Both the position numbers and the translations under genes were made by a program. DNA of 64,000 nucleotides from an uncultured Clostridia bacterium (GTDB taxonomy: Bacteria; Bacillota; Clostridia; Christensenellales; CAG-314): contig CANRFV010000004.1 in NCBI GenBank assembly GCA_947629985.1, forward strand, positions 90,308-154,307, read 5' to 3'. A model generated the notes under the pieces. It made no database searches, had not been told where the DNA came from, and was given only the letters and a program-made list of their open reading frames with translations. This document shows, one piece after another, positions 1 to 8,240 of the stretch (its first letter is position 1; every line of letters begins with the position of its first letter).

Positions 1-1452
1 GAAGATTTGCTGTTGGCTGCGGATTCGGGCACAATGCCGCCGCTGTTGGCGGAAAAAATCTACCGTTTTTCGCGGTATTTGACGGTGGCGGGCAGTACGG
101 ACGACGGCAACACGCTGTCTCCGTGCGGTTTGTGGAACGGTTGTTACAAGCCCTATCGCGCCTTTAAGTGCGCCGGCGGCGAGTTGCAAATGACGTATTT
201 GCACACATTGCAGGGCAATTTGTTCTTCAATTTGGAAAAAACTTTCGAGCATTATTGGAACAATCTGGGCGATTACCGCAACAACGCACAACGTATATTC
301 GGTTGCCGCGGCATTGCCATACCCGTAGTTGCCGCCCCCAATACGGGCAGGCTGGGCAGTTGCGACGTGTTTGCGCTGCACTTTTCGGGGTGCGCCGCCT
401 GGTTGTGCAATTTGTATTACAAGTACGCGCTGTACACTCAAAACACCAAATTTCTCAAAAACAGGCTTATTCCCTTTATGAAAGAAGTGGCGCTGTTTTA
501 CGAAGATTTCTTTACCTATAACGACGGCGTGTTGGAAATAAGCCCGTCCGCTTTGCCTATGCGCATTGCCGACAGTTACAAAATAAGCGACCGTCCCGTC
601 GTTGCAAAAAACAGCATGCTGGATTTCGCTCTGGCAAAAGATTTGCTGTCCAACCTTGTGGAAGCCTGCACGGTGTGCGGCGTAAAGGGCAATTGGAAAA
701 CTTGGAAAAAACTGATCAAGGACATTCCCGATCAGCAACTTGCCAGCGACGGCACCTTTAAGGAATTTGTCAATTCCATTATTTCGTTGGACTACACCGG
801 CATATCCAACGGCACGCTGTATCCCGCCTATTTCGGTCAGGACGTCAGTTGGCAGTCGGACGAAGAAACGGTAAGCCGCTATGCCGCCACAGCAGACAAG
901 CGTTTGGCTCAGCCCGCTTCGCAAAACAGTTACAATATGACCGTTCTCGGCGCGGTGTATGCGCGGTTGGGCATGGGCAACAAGGCAAAACTGTGCCTTA
1001 CCAACGCCGTTCGCGGTTGCGTAATAAACAATCTTGTATTTGTAGACAAGGATTGGCGCGGTATGGGAGTGTGCGGCAGCGGCGTATGGACGCCAATACA
1101 GTTGCACGCCAATATGGTTTTTGCCAACGACATACAGCAAATGCTGATGTATTCGCACGGCAACACGGTCAAGATATTCCCCGCGCTGCCCGACGATTGG
1201 ACAAACGTGTCTTTCGAAGGTTTTTTGTGCGAAAACGGCGCCGTCGTCAGCGCAAGTCTGGATAGCGACAAGGGCGTTGTAAACATCGAAATTCAAGCAA
1301 AAAAGGAAACCGAAATAGACTTGTATTTGCCCGACAATGCAAAAAAACTCATCAAAACCAATCTTGCGGACAAGCCGCAGGACAAAAACTTTACCGTAAC
1401 GGTAGGCGCCAACAAAACCGTACAGTTACAGTACAAATACAGCGCGAGGTAA
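1..1452 (+). CDS. GH95-like (six-hairpin) glycoside hydrolase, C-terminal part
   Basis: The gene enters the window from the left, so the start is missing and 483 residues are visible. The segment with GLWNG, ELQMTY and then NNAQRIFGCRG resembles the GH95 (alpha-L-fucosidase type) catalytic barrel, where a GIWN motif is followed by an N-x-EMNYW segment and a GCRG loop. The end, with IQLHANMVFANDIQQML and then FPALPDDW, matches the usual GH95 C-terminus (substrate-cleft helix, then LPALPDAW), followed by a small beta domain. The substrate is probably a fucosylated or galactosylated glycan, but the N-terminal domain that would help to assign it is outside the window. It ends 2 nt before purC. 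Confidence 0.7.
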   Translation, partial: EDLLLAADSGTMPPLLAEKIYRFSRYLTVAGSTDDGNTLSPCGLWNGCYKPYRAFKCAGGELQMTYLHTLQGNLFFNLEKTFEHYWNNLGDYRNNAQRIFGCRGIAIPVVAAPNTGRLGSCDVFALHFSGCAAWLCNLYYKYALYTQNTKFLKNRLIPFMKEVALFYEDFFTYNDGVLEISPSALPMRIADSYKISDRPVVAKNSMLDFALAKDLLSNLVEACTVCGVKGNWKTWKKLIKDIPDQQLASDGTFKEFVNSIISLDYTGISNGTLYPAYFGQDVSWQSDEETVSRYAATADKRLAQPASQNSYNMTVLGAVYARLGMGNKAKLCLTNAVRGCVINNLVFVDKDWRGMGVCGSGVWTPIQLHANMVFANDIQQMLMYSHGNTVKIFPALPDDWTNVSFEGFLCENGAVVSASLDSDKGVVNIEIQAKKETEIDLYLPDNAKKLIKTNLADKPQDKNFTVTVGANKTVQLQYKYSAR

Positions 1453-1454
1453 CA

Positions 1455-2168
1455 ATGATATTCGAAAAGTCCAATCTTATATCCGAAGGTAAAACAAAGC
1501 GAATTTGGGCGACAAACAGCCCCGCGCACGTCATTTGCGAGTTTTCGGACGACGCAATGATGTATCACGCCAAAAAGAGAATGTATTTTCCGGGCAAGGG
1601 CAAGTATTGCAATTCGATCAACGCCGTTTTGTTGCAGGTGTTGGAGGACAACAATATTCCCACGCACTTTGTGCAAAAGTTTTCGGACAATGCCCTTGTG
1701 GTAAAGCGCGCCGAGATGATCCCAATGGAAGTTGTGGTGCGCAACTACTCTGCAGGCAGCATGGTGGACAGGCTGGGGTTGGAATACCACAAAAAACTCA
1801 AATTTCCCGTGTTGGAATTTTGTTACAAAAACGACAAATTGGGCGACCCCGTCATCAACGAATATCATGCCTACGCAATGGAACTTTGCACGCAGGAAGA
1901 GATGTCTGTAATGTGCTACAACGCTATGCGCATCAACAAGGTGCTGTGCGATCTGATGAGCGAAGCGGACATTATCGTTGCCGATTTCAAGGTGGAATTC
2001 GGCAGAGTGGGCGGCAGATTGGTGGTGGCAGACGAAATAACCCCCAACGTGTCGCGTTTTTGGGACAAAAATACGCACAATCGCTTCGGCGCCGACGGCA
2101 ACGACCCCCAATACGAATACGCCGAAATTCTCAGACGGCTACGCGCCGTAACCGACTACAAGGATTGA
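1455..2168 (+). CDS. purC: Phosphoribosylaminoimidazole-succinocarboxamide synthase
   Basis: SAICAR synthetase of de novo purine synthesis; it joins CAIR and aspartate using ATP in the cytoplasm. The 237-residue length is typical of the short bacterial enzyme. Visible signatures are the N-terminal SEGKTKRIW nucleotide loop, IPMEVVVRNYSAGS (the family signature, normally IPLEVVVRNxAAGS), DPVINEYH, and IIVADFKVEFGR followed by ADEITPN (usual LVDFKLEFG and LADEISPD). The ATG follows GAGGT by 4 nt. It lies 2 nt after the glycosidase and is followed at once by nrdR, so the three may be co-transcribed. No other pur gene is in the window. Confidence 0.96.
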   Translation: MIFEKSNLISEGKTKRIWATNSPAHVICEFSDDAMMYHAKKRMYFPGKGKYCNSINAVLLQVLEDNNIPTHFVQKFSDNALVVKRAEMIPMEVVVRNYSAGSMVDRLGLEYHKKLKFPVLEFCYKNDKLGDPVINEYHAYAMELCTQEEMSVMCYNAMRINKVLCDLMSEADIIVADFKVEFGRVGGRLVVADEITPNVSRFWDKNTHNRFGADGNDPQYEYAEILRRLRAVTDYKD

Positions 2169-2169
2169 T

Positions 2170-2646
2170 ATGAAATGTATGTATTGCGGCTGTGAAGACA
2201 GCAAAGTTATCGATTCGCGTTCGACAGACGACGGCAAAAGCATACGCAGACGTCGCGAATGTATAGCCTGCGGCAAACGTTTTACCACTTTCGAAACGAT
2301 AGAAATAATACCGTTTTTGGTGGTAAAGCGCGACGGAACGCGCCAACTGTACGACCGTTCCAAGGTAAAGCAAGGCATTTTGCGCGCCTGCGAAAAGCGC
2401 CCCATATCCATGGCGCAAATAGACAAACTTGTAGACAACGTGGAAAAAAGTTTGTTTAACGGTTTGGACGAAGAAATCACTTCGCAAAAAATAGGCGACT
2501 TGGTAATGGAGCAACTTAAAGAGACCGACGAAGTTGCCTACATTCGTTTCGCCGCGGTGTACCGTCAGTTTAAGGACAGCGCAACGTTTTTTGCCGAGAT
2601 GAGCAAAATATTCGACACCGCGCCCAAAGGAAAGAAAAAAAGTTGA
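2170..2646 (+). CDS. nrdR: Transcriptional repressor NrdR
   Basis: ATP/dATP-sensing repressor of ribonucleotide reductase genes. The 158-residue protein has the N-terminal zinc ribbon (C3, C6, C31, C34) with the basic IRRRREC segment, followed by an ATP-cone domain (about residues 47-137) starting VVKRDGTRQLYDRSKV. Length and order match the family. It starts 1 nt after the purC stop and its TGA overlaps the TTG start of the next gene, so it is translationally coupled to a nucleoside-kinase-like protein. No NrdR box or nrd gene is visible here, so its targets are elsewhere. Confidence 0.97.
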   Translation: MKCMYCGCEDSKVIDSRSTDDGKSIRRRRECIACGKRFTTFETIEIIPFLVVKRDGTRQLYDRSKVKQGILRACEKRPISMAQIDKLVDNVEKSLFNGLDEEITSQKIGDLVMEQLKETDEVAYIRFAAVYRQFKDSATFFAEMSKIFDTAPKGKKKS

Positions 2647-3683
2647 ACACCGCTTATTTGATTGCCGCGCGCGCAAAATATCCGTATATGCAGGCGCAGG
2701 ATTACGTCAAGTTGCTGTATCAGGCGCAATTCGGCTGCGAACACATAATGGGCGACTACGCAATGCAATATTTACAGCGCGAATTGGCGGATTGCGCTCC
2801 GACGCCCGCCGATCTGAGCGAGCCTATATGCGACGAATATTGCCGCGTAAATTTGTGCGAATACAAACGGCTGGGTTACGCGCCGTCCGCGCTTATGCGC
2901 TGTATGCTCGCCGTCCGCTCGTCGGGCAGTTACAACGCGTTGCGCGACGAATTGAACAATTTTGTACGCTTGGCGCACAGCGGCTCGCTTGCTTGCGACA
3001 ACGCCGAAAGTTTTGTAAACGACTACATACGGGCGGGTATGCCTCCCGTTCATCATTCCGAGCGTTTTGCTCGGCTTTACCAACCGCATTACCGCGTAAT
3101 TTACCGTCGGCACGCGCGCTTGCTGCAACTTGTTGACGTCATCGAAGCCGCAATAGGCGGTTGTAACGGCAGTCGCCCCGTATTTGTCGCTTTGGACGGC
3201 GGGTGCGGTTCGGGCAAGACCTTTTGCGCGAATAATCTCGCCGCACTGTTTGACGCTTCGGTAATAAGGTGCGACGATTTCTTTTTGCCGCCGGATATGC
3301 GCACGGCAAGCAGGCTGGCGCAAGCGGGCGGCAACATTCATTACGAACGGCTGCGGCAAACGCTTCAACAGGCAAGTTCGGGCGCGGATTTCGATTACTG
3401 CGCCTACGATTGCGCTCGCAACGAGTTTGTACCGCGGCACTTCAAACGTTCGCAGGTAATAATAGTAGAAGGCAGTTATGCGTTGCACTCGCAATTGCGG
3501 CATTTTTACGACGTAACGGCAATGGTAAGCGCGTCCGAACAAGTGCGTATGGCGCGCCTTGCGCAACGTAACGGCGGCGCAACAGAAGACTTTGTAAACA
3601 AGTGGATCCCATTGGAACAGAAGTATTTTGCGCAGTTGGATACAAGCGGGTGCATAACTGTGGATTGTAACGAACAATTATGA
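2643..3683 (+). CDS. Uridine-kinase-like P-loop protein with an extra N-terminal domain
   Basis: 346 residues. The C-terminal half is a P-loop kinase of the uridine kinase/phosphoribulokinase type: Walker A GGCGSGKT at residues 186-193, DDFF at 211-214 (the usual DDFF(L/Y) after the second strand), and IIVEGSYALH (the usual IxEGxY) near 275. The first 170 residues, mostly helical by eye, are not recognised. The TTG start overlaps the nrdR stop and the TGA stop overlaps the ATG of the CYTH-HAD gene (ATGA), so this is a tightly coupled operon. The phosphate acceptor is unknown; a nucleoside or small metabolite is an inference. Confidence 0.8.
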   Translation: MNTAYLIAARAKYPYMQAQDYVKLLYQAQFGCEHIMGDYAMQYLQRELADCAPTPADLSEPICDEYCRVNLCEYKRLGYAPSALMRCMLAVRSSGSYNALRDELNNFVRLAHSGSLACDNAESFVNDYIRAGMPPVHHSERFARLYQPHYRVIYRRHARLLQLVDVIEAAIGGCNGSRPVFVALDGGCGSGKTFCANNLAALFDASVIRCDDFFLPPDMRTASRLAQAGGNIHYERLRQTLQQASSGADFDYCAYDCARNEFVPRHFKRSQVIIVEGSYALHSQLRHFYDVTAMVSASEQVRMARLAQRNGGATEDFVNKWIPLEQKYFAQLDTSGCITVDCNEQL

Positions 3684-4882
3684 ACAATACGGAACAAGAA
3701 CTTAAACTTGCGCTCACGGAAAGCGAATACGCCGCGCTGTTGTCGGCGTGCGGCGCCGCGCCGCAGTTGCAAACAAATTATTATTTTGTTTACGACAATA
3801 TGTCCGCGGACGAAGTGTTGCGCGTGCGCGCCAAAAACGCCGCGTATTTGCTGTGTTACAAGCGCAAAATCGCCGTTGATTCGGACGTGTACGTCAGCGA
3901 CGAGCGCGAAACGGCTATCGACCGCGCCACCGCAATGGAAATGTTGCGCGGCGGTATGCAAGCGCCGCTTGTAAAGCAACTTGTCGGCGCAAATATCCCA
4001 CAAACGGCGCACTGTATCGGCAAAACCGACACTTACCGCGCCGCGTTCGATTTGCGCGAGTGGCATTTGGAGTTGGACAAAAACGTCTATTGCGGCGTTG
4101 TCGATTACGAATTGGAGTGCGAAAACGCCGACCGCAATTCGCTTGCGCGCCTTACCGAGTATTTGCGCGACCGTTTTTCCATACCCGTTCGCCATTCCGC
4201 GCCCAAGTTCAGTCGTTTTTTGGCGGCAAGACCCGACAAACTTGCCAAACGCTACAAGTATCTGATATTCGACTTCGACGGCACGCTTAACGACACGTCG
4301 GCAGGTATTTATTCCACTTTTACCAAGGTGCTTGCGCACTTCGGCGTGGACGCGTCCAAGGTGGATCTGTCTCGGCATATAGGTCCGCCCCTTACCGACA
4401 GTTACACTAAGTTGGTGGGCGCAAACAACTGTCAAAGCGCAATACAATTGCACAAACGCATTTTCGACCAAGACAATGCCGCCGCCAACAGCCGTCTGTA
4501 CGACGGCGTTACGGATATGCTCGACGCCCTGTACAATTCGGGCAAATACGTGTTGGCTGTGGCTTCCAGCAAATATCAACCGCACGTCGAATATTCGTTG
4601 AAGTACTGCAATTTGGACAAATATTTTGCCGTGGCGTACGGTCAAACCGAAACGCGCGGTTTCAAGAGCGAAGTGCTTGCCGAGTTGCTGTCGGATATGC
4701 ATTGGAATGCCGAGCAGTGCCTTATGATAGGGGACACGTTGCACGACATCAACGGTGCAAATATCAACGGAATAGACGCCGTTGCGGTAACGTACGGTTT
4801 CGGCGACGCGGAGCAACTGTATTCCGCCAAGACCGTGGCTGTGTGCGACAGTCCCGCGCAAATCGCTAATTTATTGGAGTAA
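3680..4882 (+). CDS. CYTH (triphosphate tunnel) domain fused to HAD phosphatase
   Basis: 400 residues with two enzyme domains. Residues 1-185 have the CYTH/triphosphate tunnel signature: E5-Q-E-L-K (the ExExK motif), VLRVR near 46-50, YKRK at 60-63, ERE at 76-78, a TYR at 118-120 and alternating acidic strands (ELD near 131, YELECE near 143). Residues 193-400 are a phosphoglycolate-phosphatase-like HAD: nucleophile loop DFDGT at 198-202, a VASS-K motif, and the acidic loop GDTLHD. CYTH enzymes hydrolyse tripolyphosphate, thiamine triphosphate or make cAMP; fusion to a HAD suggests stepwise dephosphorylation of one substrate. Start codon overlaps the previous stop by 4 nt. Confidence 0.88.
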   Translation: MNNTEQELKLALTESEYAALLSACGAAPQLQTNYYFVYDNMSADEVLRVRAKNAAYLLCYKRKIAVDSDVYVSDERETAIDRATAMEMLRGGMQAPLVKQLVGANIPQTAHCIGKTDTYRAAFDLREWHLELDKNVYCGVVDYELECENADRNSLARLTEYLRDRFSIPVRHSAPKFSRFLAARPDKLAKRYKYLIFDFDGTLNDTSAGIYSTFTKVLAHFGVDASKVDLSRHIGPPLTDSYTKLVGANNCQSAIQLHKRIFDQDNAAANSRLYDGVTDMLDALYNSGKYVLAVASSKYQPHVEYSLKYCNLDKYFAVAYGQTETRGFKSEVLAELLSDMHWNAEQCLMIGDTLHDINGANINGIDAVAVTYGFGDAEQLYSAKTVAVCDSPAQIANLLE

Positions 4883-4884
4883 TT

Positions 4885-6519
4885 ATGACAAGAAAGGATT
4901 ACAAAAGTTATTTTGCCAACGTAATACTGCCCGTATTTGTGTACGGAGCGTTTACGGGCGTGTTGGTGGGCACGATAGTGTACTTTTTCAAGTGGGTAGC
5001 GGAGTGGCTGTGCGAAAAATCCGTCGAGATCTACCACGCGGCGCAAAGCAACCCTTGGATAGCCGTAGCGGTAATAGCGGGCGCGGCGGCATTGGCTGTT
5101 GTGGCGTATTTTGTGCAAAAGTGGTCGCCCGAAACGGCAGGCGGCGGAATTCCGCGCGCCGAAGGCGTGTTGCGCGGTCTGCTTACGTTCAAATGGCTGC
5201 GTACCGCAATTGCCATTGTGGTAAACAGTTGGATCAGTTTCTTTGCGGGGTTGCCGTTGGGCAGCGAAGGTCCCAGCGTGCTGTTGGGTACGGCAATAGG
5301 CGGCGGCACATGCCGTTTGCCGCTGTCGCACAACAGTTGGAATCGTTACATAATGACGGGCGGCGCATGCGCGGGCTTTGCCGTGGCAACGTCGGCGCCC
5401 GTTACGGGCATACTTTTTGCCTTGGAAGAAGCGCACAAACGCTTTACTCCGATGATATTTTTGATGGCAATGTCGTCGGTGCTGTTCGGCGTTGCCGCGT
5501 CCAATTTGTGGGGGCTGTTGATGGGGCAACCGCAATCCGCGCTGTTTAATGTGGCGCAATATATGGGCGCGTTTTCTATGCGCGACATCTGGATACCGTT
5601 AGTGCTCGGCGTTGCCGTGGCAATTGTCGCCTGCGGTTACAATCTGTTTGTATTTGTTATCGGCAAGGCGTACGCCACCAAACTGCGCGCAATACCCCAA
5701 TGGGTGCGCCTTATTGTCGTGTTCGTGTTGACGGCGGTCATCGGTTTGATAACCGTTGGCGGTTTTAACGGTACCGACGCGCTTTACGGCGGCGGAGCGC
5801 TTGTGGGCAAATTGTCCGCGCGCAGCATAAGTTGGCAAATAATATTGGCTCTGTTGGTAATACGCTTTGTTACTATCGCCTTTTCGACGGGCAGCGGCGC
5901 AACGGGCGGCGTGTTTATTCCCATGCTTAGTATCGGCGCGCTGTTGGGAGCGTTGCTTGCCGAAGCGTTTGTCGCAATGGGTATGAGCGCCGATTTGTAC
6001 GCAACGGTGGTAATTATTACAATGAGTTCGTTTATGGGGGCGTGTACTCGCGCGCCGCTTACCGCGTTGGTATTTACGGTGGAGTGTACTTGGTCGTTCA
6101 GCAACCTGTTTTATGTGGCGATAACGGTATTTATTTCCTACTTCCTGTGCGAGATCGTCAAGGTGGAACCGTTGTACGACGTGCTGTTGGAAAGAATGAC
6201 AGACAAGCAAAACGAAGGCAAACAACACGTCATTTTGCGCTTGACATGCGTTGTTCAGCAGGGCGCGTTTGCCGTGGGCAAGGCGGTGCGCGACATTTTG
6301 TGGCCGTCCAACACCAAGGTGAGTCAAATTATCGCCGCGGATAACGTCAAACGTCTGGACGACGACGGCGAACGCAAAATACACGTCGGCGACAAGGTAA
6401 GTATAATTACTCAAACCTACGACGAACAAGCAACGCAAAACGAACTTGCGGAAATTTTGGGCAAGCAGACGTTCGTCCGCGACGAGATCGAAACGGAAAC
6501 TTCGCCGCAACCCGATTGA
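4885..6519 (+). CDS. ClC-family chloride/proton exchanger with C-terminal TrkA-C-like domain
   Basis: 544-residue membrane protein. ClC selectivity motifs are all present: GGGIP at 86-90, GSEGP at 126-130 (E128 is the gating external glutamate), and GGVFIP at 342-347. ALEE at 179-182 aligns with the internal proton glutamate (E203 of the E. coli exchanger), so H+/Cl- or H+/F- exchange is more likely than a channel. Fluoride-specific ClC-F proteins have a different selectivity motif, so chloride is favoured. The last ~80 residues (GDKVSIITQTYDE and following) resemble a TrkA-C regulatory domain rather than CBS domains. Starts 2 nt after the CYTH-HAD gene and closes that operon. Confidence 0.9.
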   Translation: MTRKDYKSYFANVILPVFVYGAFTGVLVGTIVYFFKWVAEWLCEKSVEIYHAAQSNPWIAVAVIAGAAALAVVAYFVQKWSPETAGGGIPRAEGVLRGLLTFKWLRTAIAIVVNSWISFFAGLPLGSEGPSVLLGTAIGGGTCRLPLSHNSWNRYIMTGGACAGFAVATSAPVTGILFALEEAHKRFTPMIFLMAMSSVLFGVAASNLWGLLMGQPQSALFNVAQYMGAFSMRDIWIPLVLGVAVAIVACGYNLFVFVIGKAYATKLRAIPQWVRLIVVFVLTAVIGLITVGGFNGTDALYGGGALVGKLSARSISWQIILALLVIRFVTIAFSTGSGATGGVFIPMLSIGALLGALLAEAFVAMGMSADLYATVVIITMSSFMGACTRAPLTALVFTVECTWSFSNLFYVAITVFISYFLCEIVKVEPLYDVLLERMTDKQNEGKQHVILRLTCVVQQGAFAVGKAVRDILWPSNTKVSQIIAADNVKRLDDDGERKIHVGDKVSIITQTYDEQATQNELAEILGKQTFVRDEIETETSPQPD

Positions 6520-6574
6520 CGGCGTTTGGTGCGCGGCGCGTTGTGAAAAATTTTTCAAAACTCGCCCAAAATAT

Positions 6575-6603
6575 TAGACAAATATTTGCAAGGTGTGTAT
6601 AAT
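6575..6603 (+). promoter_or_regulatory. Sigma-A promoter of the ferredoxin gene
   Basis: TAGACA (6575-6580), 17 nt, TATAAT (6598-6603); predicted start near 6610, giving a leader of about 30 nt with GGAG at 6627-6630. Confidence 0.75.
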
Positions 6604-6639
6604 GGTATTATCCTAAATAGGAAAAAGGAGAAAACGGTT

Positions 6640-6810
6640 ATGCCTCACAAAATCAGTAACGAATGTATTGCTTGCGGCGGCTGCCAAAGCGTTTGCCCTT
6701 GTGAAGCCATCAGCGAAGGCGACGGCAAATTCGAAATTGCGGCAGATCTCTGCGTAGATTGCGGTGCTTGCGCAGCGCAATGTCCTGTTGGCGCTATTGA
6801 AGAAGCGTAA
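6640..6810 (+). CDS. 2[4Fe-4S] ferredoxin
   Basis: 56-residue clostridial-type ferredoxin, a cytoplasmic low-potential electron carrier for fermentative redox enzymes. Two clusters are shown by CIACGGCQSVCP and CVDCGACAAQCP, the classic C-x2-C-x2-C-x3-CP pattern twice. The ATG at 6640 was chosen over upstream in-frame codons because an AAGGAG ribosome site (6625-6630) sits 9 nt ahead. It is monocistronic, with its own promoter and terminator. Confidence 0.97.
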   Translation: MPHKISNECIACGGCQSVCPCEAISEGDGKFEIAADLCVDCGACAAQCPVGAIEEA

Positions 6811-6824
6811 ACATTCAATTTTTT

Positions 6825-6852
6825 ACCCCACGCGGTTTGCGTGGGTTTTTTT
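6825..6852 (+). terminator. Intrinsic terminator after ferredoxin
   Basis: CCCACGC (6827-6833), loop GGTTT, GCGTGGG (6839-6845), then seven or more T. Confidence 0.93.
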
Positions 6853-6903
6853 CTGCCGATTTTTCCGACCACACGTATACCGCTCGCATATCCCCCGCAA
6901 AAA

Positions 6904-6986
6904 GGCTTCGCTTCGTATGCCGCAGGGAATGGTAGAGGTAGCGCTCGTGCAATTGCATTCAAAACGGCTTCGCTTCGTGTGCCGCA
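6904..6986 (+). repeat. Two 21-nt direct repeats and a remnant of block A
   Basis: GGCTTCGCTTCGT followed by (A/G)TGCCGCA occurs at 6904-6924 and 6966-6986, 20 of 21 positions identical, 62 nt apart. Shortly upstream (6861-6871), TTTTCCGACCA equals the first bases of block A in the later element copies, after which the match is lost. The stretch 6853-7005 is therefore probably the eroded left end of element copy 1. It holds no gene. Confidence 0.6.
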
Positions 6987-7004
6987 CCTTGTTAGGTGCG
7001 GCAC
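6979..7004 (+). other. Perfect 11-bp hairpin at the left edge of element copy 1
   Basis: GTGCCGCACCT (6979-6989), loop TGTT, AGGTGCGGCAC (6994-7004). No T-run follows, so it is not a terminator. It overlaps the second 21-nt direct repeat and abuts the array header at 7006. Confidence 0.75.
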
Positions 7005-7005
7005 A

Positions 7006-7161
7006 CTTGTTGCAGATTATTTTGCAGTGGATACACTCGCTCAGGGTGTTCGCTAACGCGAACAGTGTTATTTACGCGCAAGCGCGTAAGTGTTATTCGC
7101 CTGCGGCGAGTGTTATTTTTCCGCTTTCAGCGGAAAAGTGTTATTTTGCCTAACGGCAAAG
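7006..7161 (+). repeat. Element copy 1: header and left hairpin array
   Basis: The header at 7006-7046 (TTGCAGATTATTTTGCAG, then TGGATACACTCGCTC) recurs in copies 2 and 3. It is followed by five different perfect hairpins with 3-4 nt loops: GTTCGC/GCGAAC, TACGCG/CGCGTA, TCGCC/GGCGA, TTTTCCGCT/AGCGGAAAA and TTTGCC/GGCAAA. Neighbouring hairpins are separated by the constant linker AGTGTTATT. Stems differ in sequence but the linker does not. Confidence 0.85.
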
Positions 7162-7262
7162 TTAAGGTTGACATTATTTGAAAATAAATATTGCCGAAAG
7201 ATATTTTTTTCGGCAATTATTTTTTTTATTGCATAAACTGTTCAAATATAAACCGCCGCAAC
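7162..7262 (+). repeat. Element copy 1: AT-rich core
   Basis: Starts GTTAAGGTTGACATTATTTG and ends CGCCGCAAC, both shared with other copies. It holds a hairpin ATTGCCGA (7190-7197) / TCGGCAAT (7210-7217) followed by a T-rich tract. The hairpin is kept in all four copies, with paired changes in copy 4. No ORF of note. Confidence 0.8.
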
Positions 7263-7463
7263 TGTTTGCGCAGCAAACAATCTCACTATTCGCGACAGCG
7301 AATACTATCACTCGCCGATAGGCGACTATTTGCCTATCGGCAATGTTGCACTTTTCCGTCGCAGACGGAAAAATCTCACTGCCGTAAGGCAATATCACTT
7401 TGCCGTTGGCAAAAATTGCCAAACGGCAAAATTTCACTGCCGCAAGGCAAACATTTGCCTACT
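7263..7463 (+). repeat. Element copy 1: right hairpin array
   Basis: At least seven hairpins, among them TGTTTGC/GCAAACA, ATTCGC/GCGAAT, CGCC/GGCG, a TTTTCCGTC/GACGGAAAA stem, GCC/GGC and TTGCC/GGCAA. They are separated by AATCTCACT, ACTATCACT or AATATCACT. This linker is the near reverse complement of the left-array linker AGTGTTATT. The array stops about 50 nt before the next gene. Confidence 0.85.
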
Positions 7464-7529
7464 GTTTGTTTCTGTTTTGTCGTAGAAAAAATTCTTTACT
7501 ATTAAAAATTTTTGATGTACAATTACGTT

Positions 7530-8216
7530 ATGGACGTAAAACTGCACCCCAATGAGCAAATAGAAGATCTGCAATGCGACGGCTTGCGCATAATACAGTC
7601 CGCCGCGGAATATCGCTTTACCACGGACGCGGTGTTGCTTGCCAATTTCTGCAACGATATGAAGGGCAAATTGTGCGTCGAGTTCGGCGCGGGTAGCGGC
7701 GTGATAAGCATACTTGTCGCCCACAAAAAAGGTCCCAAGCGCGTTGTCGCGTTGGAAATTCAGCCGCAACTTGCCGATATGATGGAACGCAGCGTGTTGA
7801 TGAACGGACTGCAAGACGTAATAGAAGTACACGTCGCCGATTTGAAAGACGCTTGCTCGGTCGTTCGCAATGCGGATGTAGTGGTATGCAATCCGCCGTA
7901 CAGGCGCGTGGGCAGCGGCGAGCGTCAACTAAGGCACAACATCGCTCTTTGCCGACACGAAATAGCGGCTACTCTTGCCGACGTGGTGCATAGCGCGGCG
8001 CAAACGCTCAACAACAGGGGCAGTTTTTATCTGGTGCATCAGGCGGACAGGCTGTGCGAGATAGTTTGCCTTTGCCGGGACAACGGTCTTGCCGTCAAGG
8101 AAATATTGCCCGTGTGTCCCGCGCCCGACAAACCACCCAATCTTGTGCTTGTGCGCGCCGTAAAGGGCGGAGCGTGGGATTGCAAATTGCGCTTTCCCTA
8201 TTTGATAGAAAATTAG
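7530..8216 (+). CDS. tRNA1(Val) A37 N6-methyltransferase-like protein (YfiC/YabB family)
   Basis: About 228 residues, class I SAM-dependent methyltransferase. The N-terminal EQIEDLQCDGLRIIQ and FTTDAVLLANF segments are the family hallmark (ERIDDL...G..IIQ; F.TDSVLLA). The SAM loop is CVEFGAGSGVISI, and VVCNPPYRR holds the NPPY catalytic motif of N6-adenine methylation. The substrate is probably A37 of a tRNA; some relatives modify other RNAs. ATG at 7530 fits the family start; ATG at 7515 is also possible, and neither has a strong ribosome site. rsmI follows after 24 nt. Confidence 0.85.
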   Translation: MDVKLHPNEQIEDLQCDGLRIIQSAAEYRFTTDAVLLANFCNDMKGKLCVEFGAGSGVISILVAHKKGPKRVVALEIQPQLADMMERSVLMNGLQDVIEVHVADLKDACSVVRNADVVVCNPPYRRVGSGERQLRHNIALCRHEIAATLADVVHSAAQTLNNRGSFYLVHQADRLCEIVCLCRDNGLAVKEILPVCPAPDKPPNLVLVRAVKGGAWDCKLRFPYLIEN

Positions 8217-8240
8217 TTATTGCGGAGATCATTCGAAAAT

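Noticed and set aside
7006..7463. CRISPR array
   Set aside because: The constant part is only about 9 nt and the variable parts are palindromes of 10-20 nt; no cas gene is present in the window.
7006..7463. Integron attC cassette array
   Set aside because: No genes lie between the hairpins, and the units lack the GTTRRRY/RYYYAAC core sites.
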